Below are positions 26,487 through 34,008 of a stretch of 64,000 nucleotides of DNA, piece after piece (the stretch's first letter is position 1; every line of letters starts with the position of its first letter). The stretch spans positions 248,001-312,000 of the forward strand of contig NZ_CP087710.1 of assembly GCF_020991065.1 (NCBI RefSeq), in the 5' to 3' direction. A program made the translations under genes and the position numbers. The notes beneath the pieces are model-generated. The model was given only the letters and a program-made list of their open reading frames with translations, was not told the origin of the DNA and searched no databases. This DNA is from Nocardioides okcheonensis (GTDB lineage: Bacteria > Actinomycetota > Actinomycetes > Propionibacteriales > Nocardioidaceae).

Positions 26487-27827
26487 TCAGGTCGACGACG
26501 CCCCGCCGTCCGGCGGCGCGACCAGCCGGTCGGCGAGCAGGTCCGCCAGCCGGTCGCGCCGCACCTTGCCGGTCGGGGTGAGGGGCAGCTCCGCCACCGG
26601 CACGTAGTCCTTGGGCCGCTTGGCCGGTGCGAGCACCTCGCGTGCGTGGGCGCGCAGGGCCTCGGGGGCGACGTCGCCGACGACGGCGGCCACGACCCGC
26701 TGGCCCCAGTCGGGGTCGTCCGCGCCGAGGACCGCGACGTCGACCACGCCCGGCACCTCGCGCAGCGCGTTCTCCACCTCGAGCGGGTAGACGTTGACGC
26801 CCCCGGAGATGATGAGGTCGGTGCGGCGGCCGTCGAGGAAGAGGTAGCCGTCCTCGTCGAGGCGGCCCGCGTCGCCGACGGTGAACGCGGGTCCGTCGGG
26901 GGTCTCGCGCCAGGCGGCAGCGGTCTGCTCCGGCGCCCCGAGATAGGTGAAGCGCGCGTGCTCGGGCACCGCGCACCAGATGCGGCCGTCGTCGTCGGTG
27001 GAGAGGGTGCGCCCGGGGCGCGCGCGCCCGACGGTCCCGGGGCGCTCGCGCCACTCCTCGGAGGGGCAGGCGGTGAACTGGCCCTCGGTGGAGCCGTAGA
27101 ACTCCCAGGTCGACCCGGCGGGGAACAGCGCGACGAGGCGCTCCTTGACCGCGGCGGGGCACGGCGCGCCGGCGTGGGCGACGAGGCGGAACGAGGAGAG
27201 GTCGGGGACGCCGACCTCGTCCCAGTGGGCGAGAAGCCGCTGCAGGTGGGTCGGCACGCAGAACATCGACGTCGGACGCTCGTCGCGGATCGCCGCGGTC
27301 ACCCGGACCGGGTCGAAGCGGCCCGGGACGACGATGCGTCCGCCCGCCAGCAGGGTCCCGGTCGCGAAGCGCAGCGGGGCGGAGTGGTGCAGCGGGCTGA
27401 GCACCAGGTTCACGTCGTCGGCCCGGAAGCCCCAGAGGTCGCGCTCCTCGGCCACGAGCGCCGCGGCCTGCTCGTCCGGCAGGAGCCCGGAGAAGACGCC
27501 CTTCGGCGTCCCGGTGGTGCCGCTGGTGCAGTGGATCGGTCGCCCGCGGGGCAGCGACCGCGTGCGGTCGGTCCGCGCGGCCAGCAGGTCGGCGACCTGC
27601 TCCACCTCGTCGACGACGAGGTCGGGTGCGATGGGCGCGAGCACCCGCCGCCGCTCGGCCTCGGTGAGCGCGGGGTCGAGCGGGACCGGGAAGATCCCGT
27701 CCGCGAGCAGCGCGATCACGAGGTCCACGTAGGCCGCCGAGCCCGGGACCAGCAGCGCGACGCGCGAGCCGGGGCCGAGGGCCGCGGGGTCGCCCCCCGG
27801 TCCGGGGGCGGGGGCGGGTCGGCTCAT
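26487..27827 (-). CDS. AMP-forming acyl/aryl-CoA ligase (446 aa, short N-terminus)
   Basis: An ANL-superfamily ligase that activates a carboxylic acid as acyl-AMP and transfers it to CoA. Motifs in order: A3 TSGTTGTPKG, A5 YGSTEGQF, A7/A8 GDAGRLDEDGYLFLDGRRTDLIISGG, and A10 PTGKVRRD with the catalytic Lys. At 446 residues it is shorter than typical (~500-550); the missing part is at the N-terminus, which opens directly with VALLVPGSAAYVDLVIALLADG. CACAAT ends 6 nt before ATG 27827, so this start is probably real. The acid substrate is not predictable. Confidence 0.88.
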   Translation of the reverse strand: MSRPAPAPGPGGDPAALGPGSRVALLVPGSAAYVDLVIALLADGIFPVPLDPALTEAERRRVLAPIAPDLVVDEVEQVADLLAARTDRTRSLPRGRPIHCTSGTTGTPKGVFSGLLPDEQAAALVAEERDLWGFRADDVNLVLSPLHHSAPLRFATGTLLAGGRIVVPGRFDPVRVTAAIRDERPTSMFCVPTHLQRLLAHWDEVGVPDLSSFRLVAHAGAPCPAAVKERLVALFPAGSTWEFYGSTEGQFTACPSEEWRERPGTVGRARPGRTLSTDDDGRIWCAVPEHARFTYLGAPEQTAAAWRETPDGPAFTVGDAGRLDEDGYLFLDGRRTDLIISGGVNVYPLEVENALREVPGVVDVAVLGADDPDWGQRVVAAVVGDVAPEALRAHAREVLAPAKRPKDYVPVAELPLTPTGKVRRDRLADLLADRLVAPPDGGASST

Positions 27828-27856
27828 GGCCGCATTGTGCCGCCCCGCGTGCGGCG

Positions 27857-28015
27857 TCAGGCGCGGGGGACGAGGTGCCGGCGCTCCTCGACCGGGCCGA
27901 GCTCGTCGTGGGGGTGGGTGGTGACGGACGGGCCGGCGAACCGGTCGTGACGGGCGTACCCCACGAGCAGGGGGACGAGGGCGGTGAGGACCAGGAGGGC
28001 GAGGATCGTGTTCAT
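27857..28015 (-). CDS. Small single-pass membrane protein (52 aa), divergent from the GlxA-type regulator
   Basis: ATG at 28015 gives MNTILALLVLTALVPLLVGYARHDRF... ending RHLVPRA: one N-terminal helix and a short basic/acidic cytosolic tail. GGAGA lies about 10 nt upstream. It shares a 93-nt intergenic region, containing a perfect palindrome, with the divergently transcribed regulator and may be its target. No family was recognised. Coding is supported by G/C third positions and placement; it is too short for certainty. Confidence 0.5.
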   Translation of the reverse strand: MNTILALLVLTALVPLLVGYARHDRFAGPSVTTHPHDELGPVEERRHLVPRA

Positions 28016-28038
28016 GGCAGTAATTCTCCGCTCGCCCC

Positions 28039-28062
28039 GTTCCTGCCACCAGTGGCAGGAAC
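28039..28062. promoter_or_regulatory. Operator-like palindrome between the small protein and the GlxA-type regulator
   Basis: Perfect inverted repeat with 11-nt arms GTTCCTGCCAC / GTGGCAGGAAC and a 2-nt CA centre. A half-site, TCCTGCCAGTG, recurs at 28080-28090 just after a TTGACA (28074-28079). The position between divergent genes and ahead of an AraC-family gene suggests the regulator's own binding site. Confidence 0.6.
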
Positions 28063-28108
28063 GCCAGCATTCGTTGACATCCTGCCAGTGATCGGCGACG
28101 CTGGCGGC

Positions 28109-29059
28109 ATGAAGAAGGTCGCCGTCGTCGTGCAGGAGCAGCCCGAGCCGTTCGGCCTCGGAGCGTTGTGCGAGGTGTGGGCCGAGCCCTACCACCCGGA
28201 GGACGACAACCCGGTCTTCGACTTCCGCGTGGTCACGCCCCGGCCCGGGCGGCTGCGCACCCGCGCCGGCTTCGACCTGGTCGTCGAGCACGGGCTCGAC
28301 GAGGCGGCCGACGCCGACCTGGTCTGCCTCGCCCCCAAGAGCGACCACCGCGGCACGTCACCGGAGGTGTCGGAGCTGCTGCGCGCCACCCACGAGCGCG
28401 GCGCGATGATCTTCGCGCACTGCTCGGCGACCTTCATGCTCGGCGACGCCGGCCTGCTCGAGGGGCGCCGCTGCACCACCCACTGGCGCTACGCCGCCGA
28501 GCTGGCCGCAACCTTCCCGGGCGCGATCGTGGACCCGGACGTGCTCTACGTCCAGGACGGCACGGTGGTGACCGGGGCCGGGTCGGCCGCGGCCCTCGAC
28601 GCCGCGCTCCACGTCATGCGCCAGCACTTCGGCGCGAAGGTGGCCGCGACGACCGCCCGGCGGATGGTGGTCCCGCCCCACCGCGACGGTGGTCAGGCCC
28701 AGTTCATCGAGCGGCCCGTGCCGGTGTGCGAGTCGGAGGCGCTCGCGCCGCTGCTGGCGTGGATCAGCGCCCACCTCGCCGAGGAGCTCGACGTCGAGAC
28801 GCTCGCGCGCCAGATGCACATGTCGGCGCGCACGTTCGCGCGGCGCTTCAAGGAGGAGACGGGGACGACCCCCTACAGCTGGATCCTGGGGGAGCGGGTG
28901 CGCGCCGCGCAGGAGCTGCTCGAGCAGACCGACCACTCCGTCGACTGGGTCGCCGGCGAGGTCGGCTTCGGCAACGCGGCGACGCTGCGCCACCACTTCG
29001 GCCGCTCGCGCGGGGTCAGCCCGCAGGAGTACCGACGCAGCTTCAAGACGCCCGCCTGA
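28109..29059 (+). CDS. GlxA-family transcriptional regulator: DJ-1/PfpI domain plus AraC HTH (316 aa)
   Basis: Residues 1-170 are a DJ-1/PfpI-like class I glutamine-amidotransferase fold (VAVVVQEQPEPFGLGALCEV, AHCSATFMLGDAGLLEGRRCTTHWRY), which in these regulators senses a ligand. Residues ~220-316 are the AraC/XylS double helix-turn-helix: VETLARQMHMSARTFARRFKEET and EVGFGNAATLRHHFGRSRGVSPQEYR. Such proteins usually activate a neighbouring catabolic or stress gene. ATG 28109 follows a GGCGG box; a TTGACA 30 nt upstream may be the -35. The palindrome at 28039-28062 is the likely operator. Confidence 0.92.
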   Translation: MKKVAVVVQEQPEPFGLGALCEVWAEPYHPEDDNPVFDFRVVTPRPGRLRTRAGFDLVVEHGLDEAADADLVCLAPKSDHRGTSPEVSELLRATHERGAMIFAHCSATFMLGDAGLLEGRRCTTHWRYAAELAATFPGAIVDPDVLYVQDGTVVTGAGSAAALDAALHVMRQHFGAKVAATTARRMVVPPHRDGGQAQFIERPVPVCESEALAPLLAWISAHLAEELDVETLARQMHMSARTFARRFKEETGTTPYSWILGERVRAAQELLEQTDHSVDWVAGEVGFGNAATLRHHFGRSRGVSPQEYRRSFKTPA

Positions 29060-29090
29060 CCCCCGCGCGTTCCTCGGTAGCCTTGGCACC

Positions 29091-30377
29091 GTGAACGCGA
29101 CCCCGCTGGCCGACCTGTCCGCCGACGACCTCGCCGCGCTCCTGGAGGAGCAGCGCGCGGCCTACGAGGAGCTGAAGGGCCAGGGCCTGGCACTCGACCT
29201 CACCCGTGGCAAGCCGTCCGCCCAGCAGCTCGACCTGTCCGACCGCCTGCTGCAGCTGCCCAGCACGACCCGCTCGGCCTCGGGCGTGGACGTGCGCAAC
29301 TACGGCGGCCTCGAGGGCCTCGCCGAGCTGCGGGAGATGTTCGCCGACCTGCTGTGGGTCGAGCCCGAGCAGGTCGTCGCCGGTGGCAACTCCAGCCTGA
29401 CCATGATGCGCGACTGCCTCGTCGACCTCGTGCTCTTCGGTGCCGTCGACTCCGAGCGCCCCTGGGGCCGGGAGGAGCGGATCCGCTTCGTCTGCCCCGT
29501 CCCCGGCTACGACCGCCACTTCACGCTGCTGGAGAGCCTCGGCATCGAGATGGTGACGGTGCCGATGCACGACGACGGCCCGGACGCCGAGGCCGTCGCC
29601 GCGCTGGTGGCCGACGACCCGAGCATCAAGGGCATGTGGGTCGTGCCGACCTACGCCAACCCGACCGGCGCGGTCGTCAGCCAGGAGGTCGCCGCCCGGC
29701 TCGCCTCGATGCCCACCGCCGCGCCCGACTTCAAGATCTTCTGGGACAACGCCTACGCGCTGCACCACCTCACCGAGGACGAGGCGAAGAGCGCCGACGT
29801 GCTCACCCTCGCCTCGGCCGCCGGGCACCCGCACCGGCCGATCATGTTCGCCTCGACCTCGAAGATCACCTACGCCGGCGCGGGCGTCGCCTTCCTCGCC
29901 GCGTCCACCGACAACGTCGCGTGGTACCTCCGGCACCTCGGCAACGGCTCGATCGGCCCGGACAAGGTCAACCACCTGCGCCACGTGGAGTTCTTCGGCT
30001 CGCCCCAGGGCGTGCGCGACCACATGGTGAAGCACCGCGAGATCATCGCGCCGAAGTTCGCCGAGGTCGACCGGGTCCTCACCGAGCGCCTGGGCGGTCG
30101 CGGCGTGGCCACCTGGAACACCCCGGCCGGCGGCTACTTCGTGAACCTCGACGTGGTGCCGGGCACGGCCAGCCGGGTCGTCGAGCTGGCGAAGGCCGCG
30201 GGCGTCGCGCTCACCCCCGCCGGGTCGTCGTTCCCCCACAAGCACGACCCCGACGACACCAACATCCGGCTCGCGCCGACGATGCCGCCGGTCGAGGAGG
30301 TCACCGGGGCGATGGAGGCCGTCGCGACGTGCGTGCTGCTCGCCGCTGCCGAGCGGGCCGTCGCCCGGGCGTCCTGA
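29091..30377 (+). CDS. PLP-dependent aminotransferase, aspartate aminotransferase-like (428 aa)
   Basis: A fold-type I aminotransferase of the actinobacterial aspartate-aminotransferase subgroup (Asp_aminotransf, PF12897). Features include LDLTRGKPSAQQLDLS, VRNYGGLEGLAELREMFADLL, VVAGGNSSLTMM, CPVPGYDRHF, TYANPTGAVV, the PLP lysine K258 in FASTSKITYAGAGVAF, and FPHKHDPDDTNIRLAPTMP. It should interconvert aspartate/glutamate and their keto acids. TAGCCT ends 7 nt before GTG 29091 (leaderless), and coaE starts one nt after its stop, so the two form an operon. Confidence 0.9.
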   Translation: MNATPLADLSADDLAALLEEQRAAYEELKGQGLALDLTRGKPSAQQLDLSDRLLQLPSTTRSASGVDVRNYGGLEGLAELREMFADLLWVEPEQVVAGGNSSLTMMRDCLVDLVLFGAVDSERPWGREERIRFVCPVPGYDRHFTLLESLGIEMVTVPMHDDGPDAEAVAALVADDPSIKGMWVVPTYANPTGAVVSQEVAARLASMPTAAPDFKIFWDNAYALHHLTEDEAKSADVLTLASAAGHPHRPIMFASTSKITYAGAGVAFLAASTDNVAWYLRHLGNGSIGPDKVNHLRHVEFFGSPQGVRDHMVKHREIIAPKFAEVDRVLTERLGGRGVATWNTPAGGYFVNLDVVPGTASRVVELAKAAGVALTPAGSSFPHKHDPDDTNIRLAPTMPPVEEVTGAMEAVATCVLLAAAERAVARAS

Positions 30378-30378
30378 C

Positions 30379-30975
30379 GTGGCGCTGCGGGTCGGGCTGA
30401 CCGGCGGGATCGCGTCCGGCAAGAGCACCGTGTCGGCGATCCTGCGCGACCTCGGCGCCGTCGTGGTAGACGCCGATCTGATCGCCCGCGAGGTCGTGGA
30501 GCGAGGCACGCCCGGCCTCGCCGCGGTGGTGGAGGCGTTCGGGGACCAGGTGCTGACGCCGGAGGGTGACCTCGACCGCGCCGCGCTGGGCGCCGTCGTG
30601 TTCGCCGACCCGGACGCGCGCCGCCGGCTCGAGTCGATCGTCCACCCCCTCGTGCACCAGCGGGGCGCCGAGCTCGAGGCTGCCGCACCGGCGGGAGCGC
30701 TGGTCGTCCACGACATCCCCCTGCTCGCCGAGGGCGACCGCGCCGGGTCGTTCGACGAGGTGGTGGTGGTCGACGTCCCGACCGAGGTGCAGGTCGAGCG
30801 GATGGTGCGCGACCGGGGCTGGACCCGTGAGGAGGCGGAGGCGCGGATCGCCGCCCAGGCCGGGCGCGAGGAGCGGCTCGCGATCGCCACCCGCGTCCTC
30901 GACAACACCGGCACGCCCGAGGAGCTGCGGCGTGCGGTGGAGGAGCTCCACGCCGAGCTCGCGGCCCGCCCCTGA
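30379..30975 (+). CDS. coaE: Dephospho-CoA kinase (198 aa)
   Basis: Catalyses the last step of CoA synthesis, ATP-dependent 3'-phosphorylation of dephospho-CoA in the cytosol. The P-loop is GLTGGIASGKS, followed by VVVDADLIAREVVE (substrate-binding Asp), HPLVHQRGAE and DIPLLAEGDRAGSFDEVVVVD. Length matches the core enzyme; some actinobacterial CoaE proteins carry an extra C-terminal GrpB-like domain that is absent here. GTG start one nt after the aminotransferase stop. In many actinobacteria coaE follows rpsA closely; here ~7 kb separates them. Confidence 0.96.
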   Translation: MALRVGLTGGIASGKSTVSAILRDLGAVVVDADLIAREVVERGTPGLAAVVEAFGDQVLTPEGDLDRAALGAVVFADPDARRRLESIVHPLVHQRGAELEAAAPAGALVVHDIPLLAEGDRAGSFDEVVVVDVPTEVQVERMVRDRGWTREEAEARIAAQAGREERLAIATRVLDNTGTPEELRRAVEELHAELAARP

Positions 30976-31015
30976 CGTTTCCGCCCCGTCGGGGTGCGGC
31001 CGGTAGCCTCCGGGA

Positions 31016-32329
31016 GTGCTCTCGCTCCGCCCCCGCCTGGCCGTGACCGCGACCGGACTGCTGCTCCTCAGTGGTTGTGCGACCCTCGGCGCCGCCCCCT
31101 CGGACCCGGCGTCGGAGGCGCCGACCCGCACGGACGCGTCGTCGTCCCGCAGCGCCGGCGAGCCGACCACGTCACCGAGCGCCGACCCCGACGCCCCCAC
31201 CTCGTGGGGCCCGACCGCGGGCGAGCTGGAGCAGGCGCAGGAGATGGTCGCCGGCTGGAGCGACGAGAGGCTCGCCGGACAGGTCATCGTCGGCCGCTTC
31301 CACGGCACCGACCCGGCCGTGCCCGCGCAGATGGTGCGCGACCTCCACCTCGCCGGCATCTCGATCACCGGCGACAACGTCACCGACGGTGACCAAGTGC
31401 GGGCGATGACGAAGGCGATCACGGACGCGTCCGCCGCCGACGGCCGGGCGTTCCCGCCCGTCATCGGGGTCGACCAGGAGGGCGGCTACGTCTCCCACCT
31501 GCGCGGCATCGCCACCGACTTCCCGCACTTCCAGACCTCCGGGATGGCGATCCAGGCCGACGCGCGCCTCGGGCGCCGGGTGACCCGCGCGGCCGCGCTC
31601 GCCACCGGTCTCGAGCTGCGCAGCCTCGGCTTCACCTGGGTCTTCGCGCCGGTCGCGGACGTCACGATCGGTGCCGCCGACCCGACCATCGGCGCCCGGT
31701 CGCCGTCGATGGACCCGAAGGCCGCGGCGCAGGCCGTCGGCGCGGCCGTCAAGGGCTACGACGACGCCGGCGTGGTCTCGACCGTGAAGCACTTCCCGGG
31801 TCACGGCACGGCGACCACCGACAGCCACGACACCCTGCCACTGGTGGACTCGACGCTCGCGGAGATCGAGGAGCACGACCTGCCGCCCTTCGAGTCGGCG
31901 ATCAAGCACGCGGCGCCCGCGGTGATGCTCAGCCACCTCGACCTGACCAGCATCGCGCCGGGCGTACCGGCCAGCATGGCGCCCGAGGTCTACTCGATGC
32001 TCCGCGACGACCTCGGCTTCGAGGGCGTGACCATCACGGACTCCCTCGGCATGGGCGCCGTCGCCGGTCGCCCCACCCCTGCCCTCCAGGCCCTGAAGGC
32101 GGGCGCCGACCTGCTGCTGATGCCGGTCGACAACGCCGCGACCCACCAGATCGTGGTCGACGCGCTGGCGTCGGGCGAGGTCTCCCGCGAGCGGGTCGAG
32201 GAGGCGGCGGCCCGGGTGGTCGCGGTGCAGATGTGGCAGGCCCGCCTGGCAGCACAGCGGCCCGTGCCCGCCGACGTGGTCGAACGGGCACGGGCCGCGA
32301 GCGCGGACCTGGAGTCCGCGGCGTACTGA
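31016..32329 (+). CDS. Lipoprotein glycoside hydrolase family 3, NagZ-like beta-N-acetylhexosaminidase (437 aa)
   Basis: A signal peptide with lipobox LLSGC (C21) is followed by a Ser/Thr/Pro-rich spacer to ~65, so the enzyme is tethered outside the membrane. The TIM-barrel has PVIGVDQEGG, the NagZ-type His/Asp loop KHFPGHGTATTDSHDTLP (K258-H259) and the nucleophile in ITDSLGMGAV (D342). No C-terminal beta-sandwich, as in NagZ. The expected reaction is removal of non-reducing N-acetylglucosamine from peptidoglycan fragments. TAGCCT ends 6 nt before GTG 31016. It is followed by copy 1 of the 82-nt repeat. Confidence 0.9.
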   Translation: MLSLRPRLAVTATGLLLLSGCATLGAAPSDPASEAPTRTDASSSRSAGEPTTSPSADPDAPTSWGPTAGELEQAQEMVAGWSDERLAGQVIVGRFHGTDPAVPAQMVRDLHLAGISITGDNVTDGDQVRAMTKAITDASAADGRAFPPVIGVDQEGGYVSHLRGIATDFPHFQTSGMAIQADARLGRRVTRAAALATGLELRSLGFTWVFAPVADVTIGAADPTIGARSPSMDPKAAAQAVGAAVKGYDDAGVVSTVKHFPGHGTATTDSHDTLPLVDSTLAEIEEHDLPPFESAIKHAAPAVMLSHLDLTSIAPGVPASMAPEVYSMLRDDLGFEGVTITDSLGMGAVAGRPTPALQALKAGADLLLMPVDNAATHQIVVDALASGEVSRERVEEAAARVVAVQMWQARLAAQRPVPADVVERARAASADLESAAY

Positions 32330-32381
32330 CCGGGCTGCTGCGACACGGTCGGCCGGGCGCGGTGAGGCCCGCGACGGCCAC

Positions 32382-32463
32382 TCGGTCAGGCTCTCGCTGA
32401 ACTTGTCAGGCCGTGCACGCCCTGACAAGTTCAGCGATCCCCGGCTGACCGGGGATCGCTGAA
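32382..32463 (+). repeat. 82-nt double-hairpin repeat, copy 1
   Basis: Hairpin 1 has 17-nt arms TCGCTGAACTTGTCAGG / CCTGACAAGTTCAGCGA around CCGTGCACGC. Hairpin 2 is GATCCCCGG-CTGA-CCGGGGATC, and the unit closes with GCTGAA. It lies between the convergent GH3 and sigB-like genes. The other copies are at 49228 and 52583. Confidence 0.9.
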
Positions 32464-32489
32464 AGGGTGGAGGGGCCTAGGTCCCGCCG

Positions 32490-33455
32490 TCAGGCAGCCA
32501 GGTCGGGGTCGCCGGCGCGGCGGAGCTTCTGCAGCGCCTCCCGCTCGAGCTGGCGGACCCGCTCGGCGGAGATGCCGTGGCGGGCACCGATGTCGGCGAG
32601 CTTGTGCTGGCGGCCGTCGGCGAGGCCGTAGCGGGCCCGCACGATGTCGGCCGAGCGCTCGTCGAGGATGCCGACGAGGTCGTCGAGACGCTGGCGGGCC
32701 TCGGCGTCCAGGACGTTGAGGTCGGGCCCCGGGGCGGTCTCCTGGGCCATCAGGTCGCCCAGCGAGGTGTCGCCGTCCTCGTCGACCGGGGTGTCGAGCG
32801 ACACGTGGTCGCGGCCCCAGCTCATCAGGTCGAGGACCCGGTCGAGGTCCATGCCGAGCTCGGTCGCGATCTCCTGCGGCTCGGGCTCGCGGCCGAGCTG
32901 GCGCTCGAGCGTGCGTCGCGCGCTGCCGACCTGGTTGAGCTCCTCGACGACGTGGACGGGGAGCCGGACGACGCGGGCCTGCTGCGCGATGCCGCGGGTG
33001 ATCGCCTGCCGCACCCACCAGGTGGCGTACGTGGAGAACTTGTAGCCCTTGGTGTAGTCGAACTTCTCGACCGCGCGGATCAGGCCGGTGTTGCCCTCCT
33101 GGATCAGGTCGAGCATCGGCATCTGCGAGCGGCCGTACTTGCGGGCGATCGACACCACCAGGCGGAGGTTGGCCTCGATGAACCGGTCGACCGCGAGGCG
33201 GCCCTGCTCGGCGAGCCACTCGAGCTCGGCCTCGCTGGCGCTCATCGGGGCGCCGCCCTTGCGGCGGCCGATGCGTCCGGTGTCGAGGAGGTGCTGGGCC
33301 ATCAGGCCGGCCTCGATGGTCTTGGAGAGCTCGACCTCGGTCTCGGCGTCGAGCAGGGGGGTGCGGGCGATCTCGTCGAGGTAGAGCCCGACGCTGTCGC
33401 GGCCCTCGATCTCGCGGGTCGTGGTCGTGCTGCGGTTGGCCTGTGCGGTGCTCAT
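32490..33455 (-). CDS. sigB: Group 2 RNA polymerase sigma factor, SigB/HrdD-like (321 aa)
   Basis: A sigma-70 family protein with regions 1.2-4.2: DSVGLYLDEIARTPLL (1.2); [17 protein letters not shown] and [23 protein letters not shown] then [17 protein letters not shown] (2.1-2.4); LPVHVVEELNQVGSARRTL (3); and HGISAERVRQLEREALQKLR (4.2). It lacks the long N-terminal extension of sigA 6 kb away, so it is a non-essential group 2 factor. AGGAGG 9 nt upstream fixes the ATG at 33455. A GGGAAC-N18-GTT promoter upstream suggests induction by an ECF sigma, as for mycobacterial sigB. The symbol is by analogy, not phylogeny. Confidence 0.85.
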   Translation of the reverse strand: MSTAQANRSTTTTREIEGRDSVGLYLDEIARTPLLDAETEVELSKTIEAGLMAQHLLDTGRIGRRKGGAPMSASEAELEWLAEQGRLAVDRFIEANLRLVVSIARKYGRSQMPMLDLIQEGNTGLIRAVEKFDYTKGYKFSTYATWWVRQAITRGIAQQARVVRLPVHVVEELNQVGSARRTLERQLGREPEPQEIATELGMDLDRVLDLMSWGRDHVSLDTPVDEDGDTSLGDLMAQETAPGPDLNVLDAEARQRLDDLVGILDERSADIVRARYGLADGRQHKLADIGARHGISAERVRQLEREALQKLRRAGDPDLAA

Positions 33456-33506
33456 GGTGTGTCCTCCTGCTTCCGGTGCGACCACCCCGTGTCGCACGCC
33501 TGTTCC

Positions 33507-33533
33507 AACACCTGTGTTCGACGCGGTGTTCCC
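33507..33533 (-). promoter_or_regulatory. ECF-sigma (SigE/SigH/SigR-class) promoter of the sigB-like gene
   Basis: On the minus strand GGGAAC (33533-33528), an 18-nt gap to GTT (33509-33507). This matches the GGAAT/C-N18-GTT consensus used by SigR/SigH/SigE-type factors. Transcription would start about 43 nt before the ATG at 33455. The similar arrangement is known for sigB in mycobacteria. Confidence 0.6.
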
Positions 33534-33692
33534 TGCCGATTGCCGGTGCCTTCACCTGCCTTGACGACTCAGGTACCCCGTGAGTTGCACGATCGACGAA
33601 CTCTCAGGGACTTCTCAGGGGTACGTCGTGCGGGGTCGTCCTCGGTGGCCGATGGTCCCGGGCCCTGTGGACGGTCGGCGCCGTGCTGTGGA

Positions 33693-33837
33693 GGACGGCA
33701 CGAGTTCTGTGGGCAACCCTGTGGGACCCCAGGTTTGTGCGCCGGGACCCTTGTGCCGACGGGGACGACGGGCATAGAACTCTGGCTACCGGCACCGCTT
33801 CGGCGGGGTCGGAGATCGGATCGGACGGCACGAGTTC
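33693..33837. repeat. Exact 15-nt direct repeat, 130 nt apart
   Basis: GGACGGCACGAGTTC is present at 33693-33707 and 33823-33837 in the non-coding region upstream of the sigB-like gene. Function unknown; it could be a paired protein-binding site. Confidence 0.5.
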
Positions 33838-33936
33838 CACCCGGCGAGCACGCTCGCCGCGCAGGCCCGGTGACGGGGTCGGCGGGGACGCGGTGCCGGG
33901 TCCGGTGGGCCGGACGTCACCACACCCGGCCGAATC

Positions 33937-33973
33937 GAGGGGCTCCTGGCGCTCATACCGCCGGGAGCCCCTC
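33937..33973 (-). terminator. Intrinsic terminator of dinB
   Basis: 15-nt arms (GAGGGGCTCCTGGCG / CGCCGGGAGCCCCTC, one G-T pair) and a 7-nt loop, 36 nt past the dinB stop on the minus strand. Confidence 0.8.
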
Positions 33974-34008
33974 ACCTCGTTCCGGAGCCGCCCCGCCCGG
34001 AGGAGCGC

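Larger units (their letters stand above)
33456..34008. other. 553-nt intergenic region between the sigB-like gene and dinB
   Basis: No convincing gene; the longest open frame has no start signal and unbiased codons. It holds the ECF-type promoter of the sigma factor near 33507-33533, a duplicated CTCAGGG within 33601-33620, an exact 15-nt direct repeat and the dinB terminator. Long leader or upstream promoters for the sigma gene are possible. Confidence 0.6.

Noticed and set aside
33504..33522. LexA/SOS-box-like palindrome (AACAC-CT-GTGTT)
   Set aside because: It does not match the actinobacterial CGAAC-N4-GTTCG spacing, and the bases are better explained by the GGGAAC-N18-GTT promoter.
33580..33777. 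65-codon plus-strand frame between the sigma factor and dinB
   Set aside because: No start signal, no codon bias, and it spans promoter and repeat elements.
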